From 2-01-FULL-49-17 sp035549275 (lineage in GTDB: Bacteria > Patescibacteriota > Minisyncoccia > 2-02-FULL-40-12 > GWA2-44-9): DNA of 5,437 nt. Where the stretch lies: positions 1 through 5,437 of the forward strand of contig DASZRH010000049.1 in NCBI GenBank assembly GCA_035549275.1, given 5' to 3'. The notes under the pieces were generated by a model, which saw only the letters and a program-made list of their open reading frames with translations, did no database searches and was not told where the DNA came from. Position numbers and translations under genes: made by a program. Positions 1-5,356 of the stretch are shown piece by piece; position 1 is the stretch's first letter, and every line of letters starts with the position of its first letter.

Positions 1-347
1 AACTGTTCTTCAAACCGTTTTTTCTGAATTGCCTGGTCGGCAGGGTCAGGAGTGCGATAGTAGTCGAGGCCAATCTCCCCCATTCCGACAACCTTGGGCA
101 TCTGCAACAGAGTTTCATATTGGGCTGGGTCAAAAACTTCATGCAAATTATCATTGGGATGAAGGCCTACCGTCGACCACAGATGTTCGTGTTTTTGAGC
201 AAGCTCGATTCCCGCGCGGGAACTTTCAAAATCCACGCCGATGCAAATCATGCTGACGCCCGCGCCGAAGGCGCGGGCGATCATCTCCTCTCGATCAGTG
301 TCATATTGTGCCATCTGGGGATGACAATGTGAGTCGATAATTTGCAT
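1..347 (-). CDS. tatD: TatD-family metal-dependent hydrolase (DNase), N-terminal part, cut by the window edge
   Basis: Only the first 115 codons are present; the rest lies beyond the left edge. The family are TIM-barrel, two-metal hydrolases of the amidohydrolase superfamily, reported as 3'-5' exonucleases/DNases in the cytoplasm. Seen here: the N-terminal metal-binding signature IDSHCHP with H7 and H9, the VGLHPND motif at residues 60-66, and GEIGLDYYR at 90-98 with the metal-ligand Glu at 91, followed by QKKRFEEQ, where the family has its Q..F..Q segment. The ATG at 347 places the HxH motif six residues in, as is usual. That ATG has no ribosome binding site at normal distance; a GGAGGT (376-371) lies 23 nt upstream, so a non-ATG start (ATT at 365) cannot be excluded. 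metG and tatD are neighbours in many bacteria. Here 315 bp separate them and an opposing ORF fills the gap. The family call is secure; the exact substrate is not. Confidence 0.93.
   Translation of the reverse strand, partial: MQIIDSHCHPQMAQYDTDREEMIARAFGAGVSMICIGVDFESSRAGIELAQKHEHLWSTVGLHPNDNLHEVFDPAQYETLLQMPKVVGMGEIGLDYYRTPDPADQAIQKKRFEEQ
257..279. repeat. 10-bp perfect all-GC inverted repeat with 3-nt loop inside tatD
   Basis: CGCCCGCGCC (257-266) and GGCGCGGGCG (270-279) are exact reverse complements around GAA. Every pair is G-C. On the minus-strand message the loop is UUC. It encodes the ARAFGAGV segment of TatD (residues 24-31). Confidence 0.9.
336..341 (+). promoter_or_regulatory. Weak -10-like element upstream of the antisense membrane-protein ORF
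   Basis: GATAAT lies 6 nt before the ATG at 348, so a start 7 nt downstream would make that ATG leaderless. I found no good -35 16-17 bp upstream. It lies inside the tatD coding sequence. Weak support, listed because it is the only promoter-like element found just before this ORF. Confidence 0.2.
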
Positions 348-680
348 ATGCAGTCGGATTTTAATACCATACCTCCAGCTCCTATGACGATTGTAGCTGC
401 CGCATATCTATTTCCGGCGATTGTAGTCTGCTTGCTCAAATGCTATGTCGATGGCCGAGGAATTCTTTCCATGATCGGAGAATTCACCGGAGATATCATC
501 GCCTTCTATCGAGCTGGAATGGCCACGCGCATGTTCTTTTGTGTCTACGTTGCGGTTACTCTTTTGCTCTGCCATCTCATTATCTCGACCCTTAAGGGCA
601 TCTTCTGGCCAATTACCGTCGGCTCCATGGTAGTTCGCTTCAGGGCCCTGAAAGAAAGCCTCCTACAGGCGCGGGAATAA
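348..680 (+). CDS. Small integral membrane protein of unknown function, antisense to the operon
   Basis: I do not recognise this protein. It is an uninterrupted 110-codon frame on the strand opposite its neighbours. Its protein looks like a membrane protein: a hydrophobic helix at residues 13-31, a mixed charged loop at 32-60, a second helix at 62-82, then a third hydrophobic stretch containing FWPITVGSMVV (86-96) and a basic tail with R97, R99, K102 and R109. By the positive-inside rule the C terminus would be cytoplasmic. An in-frame TTG at 342 would add two residues, and an internal ATG at 384 would remove 12 and begin at the first helix. No start has a Shine-Dalgarno sequence, but a GATAAT at 336-341 could give a leaderless message starting at or next to the ATG at 348. 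The 3' end overlaps metG by 18 bp and the 5' end touches the tatD start. The minus strand here is broken by stops in the frames I checked. It could still be a chance open frame. Confidence 0.5.
   Translation: MQSDFNTIPPAPMTIVAAAYLFPAIVVCLLKCYVDGRGILSMIGEFTGDIIAFYRAGMATRMFFCVYVAVTLLLCHLIISTLKGIFWPITVGSMVVRFRALKESLLQARE
639..652. repeat. 14-bp perfect palindrome near the 3' end of the antisense ORF
   Basis: TTCAGGGCCCTGAA lies 11 bp downstream of the metG stop (minus-strand sense) and inside the last part of the antisense ORF. It has no T run after it on either strand, so I do not call it a terminator for metG or the ORF. Confidence 0.7.
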
Positions 681-2174
681 CCCCTCGCCTTTTTTGATAA
701 GAAACTTATAGCCGTCAATCTGCGGAATTACCGGCTCGGCTCCAAACGTCTCCCGAATTCGATTCACGGTATCCGGCATAAATGATTCAAGCATATTCGC
801 AATGCGATACACAAGAAACACCGCGTTGGTCATCACCGTCAAGAATTCCGACGCATTTTCTTTGACCAACGACCATGGTTTTTTGTCGTTAATATACGCG
901 TTTGCCGCTCCAATCAATGCCCACACATCCGCAAGCGCCTCATGAAGTTTGAAAGAACCGATGTGTTCGTCATATTTTTTCTGAATTTCTTCAACGGTGC
1001 CGATAAGTTCTTTATCTATGATTGAAGCATTGTAGATCAACTCACCGTCCATGTTGCCGTCAATCAGCGTCGCCACACGCTGGACCAGGTTGCCAAGACC
1101 ATTGGCTAAGTCGCCATTGTAACGTTCGACTAATTTTTTCTCGGAAAAATCGCCGTCCTCGCCCGACGGAATCTCCCGCAGCAGAAAATAGCGGACGGCA
1201 TCCAGACCGTATTTTTGAACGATAGGAAATGGGTCCACGACATTGCCCAGGGACTTGGAAATTTTCTGGCCATCTACGCCGACAAAGCCGTGAATCAAAA
1301 TCTGTTTGGAATTCGGCAGGCCGGCTGACATGAGCATCGCCTGCCAAATTGCAGACTGTTGGCGCAGATTGTCCTTGCCGGCGATCTGAACCGCATTGGA
1401 TTCGGCCGCCGTGCCCCAGAAATCCTCAAAATGCTTTTTGTTTTCGGGCCAGCCGAGGGTAGAGATATAATTGACGAGAGCATCGAACCAGACGTACATC
1501 ACCTGCTTTTCATCGCCCGGGACCGGCACGCCCCACGGCATTTTTTCCTTGAGCCGCGAAATACTGAAATCGCGAAGTCCGGATTCGACGAAACTTTTGA
1601 TCTCATTGAACCGAAACTCCGGCAGTACGAAATCGGGATGATCTTTGTAGAATTTCAGGAGCGGCTTCTGGAATTTCGAGAATTTGAAAAAATAGTTTTC
1701 TTCTTCGATTTCCTCGATAAGCAGATTCGGGTGCAGAGCACAGCGGCCGTTCTCAAGTTCTGAATCCGTTTTTTCAAGCTCGCAGCCGATGCAATATTTT
1801 GTCTTGTATGCCGCGCGATAGATATCGCCGTTCTGAAGGCAGCGATCCCAGAACTCCCGAGCCGCGGCTTGATGCCGCGGCTCGGTCGTGCGGATAAAAT
1901 TCGTCGTGCTGATGTTGAGCGCTTTCAAAAGCTTCTCGAATTTCGCCGCATATTCATCGACGTATGTCTGCGGGTCCTGGCCGGCTTCCAATGCTTTGCG
2001 ATATATCTTGATGCCGTGTTCATCGGTACCCATGTTAAACACGACCTCTTCTCCCCGCGCGCGGTGGTAGCGGGCAATCACGTCAGCTTGAACTAATTCC
2101 AAGGCGAACCCGATATGCGGATCGGCATTCACGTACGGCAAGGTGGTGGTGATGTAGAAAGTTTTTTTGTCCAT
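663..2174 (-). CDS. metG: Methionyl-tRNA synthetase (methionine--tRNA ligase)
   Basis: This class I aminoacyl-tRNA synthetase charges both initiator and elongator tRNA-Met with methionine, using ATP, in the cytoplasm. Seen: the HIGH-type signature PHIGF at residues 19-23, the VFNMGTDEHG segment near 45-54, a one-knuckle zinc site (C128, C131, C145, H148, the same C-C-C-H set as the Thermus enzyme), the VMYVWFDALVNYIS pocket strand at 225-238, and the KMSKS loop as KISKS at 304-308. The helical anticodon-binding domain follows (about 340-470). At 503 aa it ends after that domain and lacks the C-terminal EMAPII/Trbp111-like tRNA-binding domain of longer MetRS enzymes. Q272-Q273 stand where most relatives have an aromatic-His pair in the methionine pocket. 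The start ATG shares its A with the rsmI stop (TAATG), which implies translational coupling; no Shine-Dalgarno is present. Seven A's follow the first two codons. A 12-bp perfect inverted repeat lies inside the gene at 1857-1885. Confidence 0.98.
   Translation of the reverse strand: MDKKTFYITTTLPYVNADPHIGFALELVQADVIARYHRARGEEVVFNMGTDEHGIKIYRKALEAGQDPQTYVDEYAAKFEKLLKALNISTTNFIRTTEPRHQAAAREFWDRCLQNGDIYRAAYKTKYCIGCELEKTDSELENGRCALHPNLLIEEIEEENYFFKFSKFQKPLLKFYKDHPDFVLPEFRFNEIKSFVESGLRDFSISRLKEKMPWGVPVPGDEKQVMYVWFDALVNYISTLGWPENKKHFEDFWGTAAESNAVQIAGKDNLRQQSAIWQAMLMSAGLPNSKQILIHGFVGVDGQKISKSLGNVVDPFPIVQKYGLDAVRYFLLREIPSGEDGDFSEKKLVERYNGDLANGLGNLVQRVATLIDGNMDGELIYNASIIDKELIGTVEEIQKKYDEHIGSFKLHEALADVWALIGAANAYINDKKPWSLVKENASEFLTVMTNAVFLVYRIANMLESFMPDTVNRIRETFGAEPVIPQIDGYKFLIKKGEGLFPRL
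1857..1885. repeat. 12-bp perfect GC-rich inverted repeat with 5-nt loop inside metG
   Basis: CCGAGCCGCGGC (1857-1868) and GCCGCGGCTCGG (1874-1885) are exact reverse complements around TTGAT. Eleven of the 12 pairs are G-C. It encodes the EPRHQAAAR segment of MetRS (residues 98-106). No T run follows, so it is not an intrinsic terminator. Confidence 0.9.
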
Positions 2175-2851
2175 TATTGCGGCGCGATGACGACAACGAA
2201 TTCGCCGAGCAGGTTATTCTTGTTGGCCTGGATTTTAGCATCGACATCGGCAAGCGTGCCCCGATAAACAGTTTCGAACTGCTTGGTCAGCTCGCGAGCG
2301 ACGATCAGCTTGCGATGGCCGATCTTGGCGATCGAATCCAGTTCTTTCAGCGTTTTCAGAATGCGATGCTTGGATTCGTAGAATACCACGGTTTCTTCGG
2401 TCGTGCCAACGCGTTCAAAAAACGTCTTCCGGCCTTTTTTGTGCGGCGGAAAACCGAGAAACAAAAACCTGTCGCTTGGGAATCCGCTGATCGAGAGCGC
2501 GGCGACGGCCGCGTTCGGGCCCGGAATCGGCACAATCACCTCGTGCGGCAGTTCCTTCAAAATTTCCTGGATCAGATAATTGCCAGGGTCATTCACGCCG
2601 GGCGTGCCCGCATCTGAAACCAAGGCCACTTTTTTGCCCGACTGGAGTAAGGCAATAATCTTTTCGATCGTGTGCTCGCCAGAATGCTGATGGTACGAAA
2701 GAATTTCTTTTTTGATGTTGTAGTGATCCAGGAGTTGGCGCGTAACGCGGGTATCTTCGGCGAGAATTACGTCCGCATTGGTAAGGACGTGGATAGCCCG
2801 AAGCGTAATGTCGGAGAGATTGCCGATCGGCGTCGCGACGATGGAAAGCAT
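2174..2851 (-). CDS. rsmI: 16S rRNA (cytidine(1402)-2'-O)-methyltransferase RsmI
   Basis: RsmI uses S-adenosylmethionine to 2'-O-methylate C1402 in helix 44 of 16S rRNA, next to the ribosomal P site; together with RsmH it makes m4Cm1402, which tunes start-codon decoding. Seen in order: ATPIGNL at residues 6-12, AEDTR at 31-35, SYHQHS at 52-57, the hallmark SDAGTPG at 79-85 followed by NDPG, IPGPNAA at 109-115, FLGFPPHKKGRK at 131-142, ARELTK at 185-190, and a C-terminal GEFVVVI strand. These are the motifs of the tetrapyrrole methylase fold as it occurs in RsmI. At 225 aa it is clearly shorter than the E. coli protein (286 aa) and lacks the small C-terminal helical domain; the catalytic fold looks complete. 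It begins 3 bp after the stop of the upstream membrane-protein gene and its stop overlaps the metG start by one base. No ribosome binding site is visible, so it probably depends on coupled translation. Confidence 0.97.
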   Translation of the reverse strand: MLSIVATPIGNLSDITLRAIHVLTNADVILAEDTRVTRQLLDHYNIKKEILSYHQHSGEHTIEKIIALLQSGKKVALVSDAGTPGVNDPGNYLIQEILKELPHEVIVPIPGPNAAVAALSISGFPSDRFLFLGFPPHKKGRKTFFERVGTTEETVVFYESKHRILKTLKELDSIAKIGHRKLIVARELTKQFETVYRGTLADVDAKIQANKNNLLGEFVVVIAPQ

Positions 2852-2854
2852 GGC

Positions 2855-3901
2855 CTAAGAGCTGCTGCGGCGGGATTCTTTCTGCCGCGCAACGTCATCA
2901 AGCATTTCAACGATAATCGTGGCCACAGGCACCGCCAAAATCATACCTGGAATCCCGGCCAGCGTTTGGCCGACCAGCAAGGCGATGATAACCACGACCG
3001 GATTGAGATTGAGCGTCTTGCCGAGAATCAGTGGCACCAAGAGATGGTTTTCAATCTGCTGGACGACGACATACAGAACAATCACCCAAAGGCCCAATGA
3101 CGGCGATTGCAGAAATGCGAGAAACGCTGCCGGAATGGCGCCGAGCACCGGGCCAACCATCGGCACCAATTCCAAGACCATCATCAGCAGACTCAAGATC
3201 AGCGCGAATTTAATGTTTAACAGCGACAACCCGATATAGACCATCAGGCCGACGATGAGACCGAGCAACAGCTGGCCCTGGAACCATTTGCCGACTTTCT
3301 TTTCGACGCGCTTCCAGAGGCCGGTCACATAGCTTTCGTACTGCTCCGGCACCACCGAACCCAAAAAGGTTTCGATGCCTTTGCGCGTGACCGACAGATA
3401 GAATGAAATAACGAGAATGGCAAAGAACGAAAAGACGCCGCCGAAGATGCTGACGATCAGGCCGACGATGGATTGCGAGGCCTGCTGGAGATACGAGGAG
3501 AATCCTTCGAGAATGTTTTCGATTTCATTCAAGAAATCAAAATACTGAGGCGAAGAATTTTGGACGTGTTCCAGGGAGCCGACCACCTTCTGAACGAATT
3601 CCGGCAACGCCGTTGTGAGCCGGCTTATATCGTCGGAGATGTACGGCACGATCAGCGATGAGACGAAGACCGCCAAACCGAGCACGGTCAGATACAGCAG
3701 CAGGACGCCGAGAATACGGGGAAACTTTTTCTCATCAAGCCAGTTGGCAAACGGCGAAATGGCCGATGCGAGTACGAGCGCAAACAAAAAGATGATGATT
3801 ACTTCTTTGAGGGCATACAGGAACACGAAGAGCAGCACAATCAAAATTGTGCGGAGAATGCTGCTGGTCGAAATATCGAGCTGAAGGCGTTCGGAGGCCA
3901 T
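2855..3901 (-). CDS. AI-2E family (PerM/UPF0118) polytopic membrane protein, probable transporter
   Basis: This is a 348-aa inner-membrane protein of the AI-2E/PerM family (PF01594), whose characterised members export small molecules or act as Na+/H+ antiporters; the substrate here cannot be told. Seen: two closely spaced N-terminal helices (about 16-30 and 32-49), a third at 62-85, a polar extramembrane domain (about 88-142), helix 145-170, a basic amphipathic linker with RKG and KRVEKKVGKWFQGQ, then further helices. The family signatures are clear: ELVPMVGPVLGAIPAAF at 244-260, QQIENHLLVPLILGKTLNLNP at 281-301 and GQTLAGIPGMILAVPVA at 311-327. The tail (KESRRSSS) is short and hydrophilic. 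The ATG follows the stop of the peptidase gene directly (TAA ATG, no gap) and has no Shine-Dalgarno, so translation is likely coupled. Length is typical of the family. Its role with the peptidase is unknown, though both are envelope-type functions. Confidence 0.93.
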   Translation of the reverse strand: MASERLQLDISTSSILRTILIVLLFVFLYALKEVIIIFLFALVLASAISPFANWLDEKKFPRILGVLLLYLTVLGLAVFVSSLIVPYISDDISRLTTALPEFVQKVVGSLEHVQNSSPQYFDFLNEIENILEGFSSYLQQASQSIVGLIVSIFGGVFSFFAILVISFYLSVTRKGIETFLGSVVPEQYESYVTGLWKRVEKKVGKWFQGQLLLGLIVGLMVYIGLSLLNIKFALILSLLMMVLELVPMVGPVLGAIPAAFLAFLQSPSLGLWVIVLYVVVQQIENHLLVPLILGKTLNLNPVVVIIALLVGQTLAGIPGMILAVPVATIIVEMLDDVARQKESRRSSS

Positions 3902-5194
3902 TTAGGAAAGCGTTAGCAATTTCTTGAACGGTTCGGAATCTTTGAACGGGCCGATCAGAGCAAGATTGAGGCGATCATCGCGGAATATCTCGCCGGCAAT
4001 GGTCTTAATTTCCTCGGCCGTAACTGCTTTAATTTTAGCCAATTCTTCTTCGGGGGTCAAAACGCGGCCCTCGAACAGAACTGGGCCGGCGTAGGCTTGG
4101 GCGACCGAACGCGAGTTTTCAAGCATAATGGCGAGACTGCCTTCGGTTTTGTCCTTGGCCTTCTGTAGTTCTTCATCAGTCACTCCCCCGTCGCGAATCT
4201 TCTTGATCTCTTCGACGATGACTTTGATGGCATCGAAGACTTTCTCATTGTTGACGCCAGCATTGCAGGTAAATAATCCCGTGTCAGTATATTCGTCGGC
4301 CGACGCGCCGACATAGTACGCCAGGCCCCGCTTGTCGCGGACTTCCTGGAAAAGCCGCGAGCTCATACCGCCCCCAAGAATGGATGCTAGCACGCCGAGC
4401 GGATATTTGCGGCTGTCGTGCATGTGGACACCGCGGAATCCAAGAATGAAATGGGTCTGATCGGTTTGCTTGAATTGAATCTTGAGCTGGGGTTCGGATT
4501 GCTGCTCCACGACCGGCAGTTTGGAAACTTTTTCTGCTTGGCGGATAGCTTTAAAATACGATTCGGTTTTGGTTTTGATCTCTTCGGGATCGATATTGCC
4601 TGCGACCGCGACCACCGTGTTGGACGCGATATAGTGAGTAGTGAAATAGTCGACGAATTGCTGGCGGGTAAGTTTATTGATGATCTCTTTTTCTCCCGCG
4701 ATGTCCCAGCCGGCCGGCTGGTCGCCGTATAACAAACGCTCAAAGACTTCTTCGACGTGCCGCTGGGGCAAGTCCTGATACATGTTGATCTCTTCGATGA
4801 TGACGCCCCGCTCGCGATCGATTTCTTCCTGATCCAGACGTGAGTTCAAGAAAATGTCGAAGACCACATCCATGACTTCAGAAAGTTTGGACGAGCTGGC
4901 CCGGGCGTAGTAGCCGGTGTATTCTTTGCCGGTGAAGGCATTGAAGTCGGCGCCGATACCTTCGAGTTCTTTGGCGATCTGGAGCTTATCTGGACGCTTG
5001 GCAGTGCCCTTGAACATCATGTGCTCAAGGAAATGAGAGATGCCGTTGATGTCTTTGGTCTCGTATTTGGAACCCGTTCCGACCAGCACCAAAACCGTAA
5101 CGGTTTTGGTGCTTTCCATCGGCACCGCTACAAGCCGCAGGCCGGAGTCGAAAGTATACAACTTATGCGGGAATACGGAATTGGGAGGATTCAT
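3902..5194 (-). CDS. M16-family zinc metallopeptidase (processing-peptidase-like)
   Basis: This is a 430-aa M16 (pitrilysin/insulinase clan) peptidase of the compact, bacterial processing-peptidase type, in which two M16 halves make the chamber. Seen: the inverted zinc motif HFLEH at residues 54-58 (ligands H54 and H58, catalytic E57), the downstream zinc-ligand Glu in VIIEEINMYQD (E134 or E135), NAFTGKEYTGYYA at 85-97, and the C-terminal-half GGGMSSRLFQEVRDKRGLAYY stretch (274-294), with the Arg and Tyr that position substrate in this family. Both halves are intact, so it is probably active. I see no convincing signal peptide, so a cytoplasmic protein is likely. The ATG at 5194 is the first Met, with no other Met before residue 26, and has no Shine-Dalgarno. 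A TATAAT ending 10 nt before it suggests a nearly leaderless mRNA. It is the first protein gene of the operon, 44 bp after a tRNA gene. A 13-bp perfect inverted repeat lies at codons 28-37. Confidence 0.95.
   Translation of the reverse strand: MNPPNSVFPHKLYTFDSGLRLVAVPMESTKTVTVLVLVGTGSKYETKDINGISHFLEHMMFKGTAKRPDKLQIAKELEGIGADFNAFTGKEYTGYYARASSSKLSEVMDVVFDIFLNSRLDQEEIDRERGVIIEEINMYQDLPQRHVEEVFERLLYGDQPAGWDIAGEKEIINKLTRQQFVDYFTTHYIASNTVVAVAGNIDPEEIKTKTESYFKAIRQAEKVSKLPVVEQQSEPQLKIQFKQTDQTHFILGFRGVHMHDSRKYPLGVLASILGGGMSSRLFQEVRDKRGLAYYVGASADEYTDTGLFTCNAGVNNEKVFDAIKVIVEEIKKIRDGGVTDEELQKAKDKTEGSLAIMLENSRSVAQAYAGPVLFEGRVLTPEEELAKIKAVTAEEIKTIAGEIFRDDRLNLALIGPFKDSEPFKKLLTLS
4706..4721. repeat. 16-bp perfect palindrome inside the M16 gene
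   Basis: CCAGCCGGCCGGCTGG reads the same on both strands with no spacer. It encodes the DQPAGWD segment of the peptidase. With no loop it makes only a shorter RNA hairpin, so a double-strand DNA-binding or restriction-type site is the more natural reading if it means anything. Confidence 0.8.
5085..5113. repeat. 13-bp perfect inverted repeat with 3-nt loop inside the M16 gene
   Basis: AGCACCAAAACCG (5085-5097) and CGGTTTTGGTGCT (5101-5113) are exact reverse complements separated by TAA. The stem would form near the 5' end of the operon's first reading frame (codons 28-37). No T run follows on either strand, so it is not an intrinsic terminator. Confidence 0.9.
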
Positions 5195-5204
5195 GTGTGA
5201 GTTA

Positions 5205-5234
5205 ATTATATAGTATAGTCGAAATAGGAACCAA
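5205..5234 (-). promoter_or_regulatory. Possible second promoter for the M16-perM-rsmI-metG operon
   Basis: On the minus strand a perfect TATAAT (5210-5205) follows TTGGTT (5234-5229) by 18 bp; a second -10-like TATACT sits at 5217-5212. The TATAAT would start transcription near 5198, giving only about 4 nt before the ATG at 5194, a nearly leaderless message. The -35 is weak, and the 44-bp stretch is AT-rich, so chance -10 matches are easier here. Confidence 0.5.
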
Positions 5235-5238
5235 CGTG

Positions 5239-5311
5239 TGTCGGCGGGTGGATTTGAACCACCGACCTGAGCGTTATGAATGCTCCGCTCTAACCCCTGA
5301 GCTACGCCGAC
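5239..5311 (-). tRNA. tRNA with anticodon CAT, probably elongator tRNA-Met
   Basis: The minus strand folds into a full 73-nt cloverleaf: a perfect 7-bp acceptor stem (GTCGGCG/CGCCGAC), TA at 8-9, D stem GCTC/GAGC with an AGGGGTTA loop, anticodon arm GAGCA-TTCATAA-CGCTC, variable loop AGGTC, T stem GGTGG/CCACC with TTCAAAT loop, and discriminator A at 5239. The anticodon is CAT at 34-36. No CCA is encoded (CAC follows). The anticodon stem has an A31-C39 mismatch next to the loop. It lacks the three G-C pairs of an initiator. A CAT gene can also be tRNA-Ile2 (lysidine-modified); the T32 loop and the AGGTC variable loop seem closer to elongator Met, but I cannot exclude Ile2. No terminator lies between it and the peptidase gene. 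Confidence 0.93.
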
Positions 5312-5327
5312 ATTTGGATTTGAAATT

Positions 5328-5356
5328 ATTTTACGCCATTTTCTTGATTATTTCAA
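5328..5356 (-). promoter_or_regulatory. Sigma70-type promoter of the CAT tRNA and probably of the operon
   Basis: Reading the minus strand, TTGAAA (5356-5351) and TAAAAT (5333-5328) are exactly 17 bp apart. The expected start near 5321 is about 10 nt before the tRNA 5' end at 5311. No terminator hairpin with a T run follows the tRNA, so transcription may read on into the peptidase gene. The element interlocks with the oppositely directed initiator tRNA promoter. Confidence 0.7.

Noticed and set aside
29..332. Two overlapping plus-strand open frames opposite tatD
   Set aside because: The minus strand encodes clear TatD motifs through this stretch; the plus frames show nothing protein-like.
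639..652. Palindrome after the metG stop as an intrinsic terminator
   Set aside because: No T run follows on either strand, and only about 5 bp of stem can form around a 4-nt loop.
1359..1763. 134-codon plus-strand open frame opposite metG
   Set aside because: It lies wholly inside metG, whose motifs are unambiguous. It resembles an antisense shadow with no recognisable domain, start signal or promoter.
2162..2168. Seven-A run just after the metG start as a phase-variation or slippage site
   Set aside because: A single run of seven is ordinary for Lys-Lys-Thr codons, and the downstream frame is intact. There is no second feature supporting programmed slippage.
2177..2617. 146-codon plus-strand open frame opposite rsmI
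   Set aside because: It is antisense to the conserved RsmI motifs, and its composition follows from complementing those codons. No ribosome binding site or promoter.
2672..3100. 142-codon plus-strand open frame across the rsmI-perM junction
   Set aside because: It is shadow coding across two well-supported minus-strand genes, with no protein-like motif.
5195..5238. Terminator for the CAT tRNA
   Set aside because: The stretch is AT-rich but has no GC stem followed by a T run.
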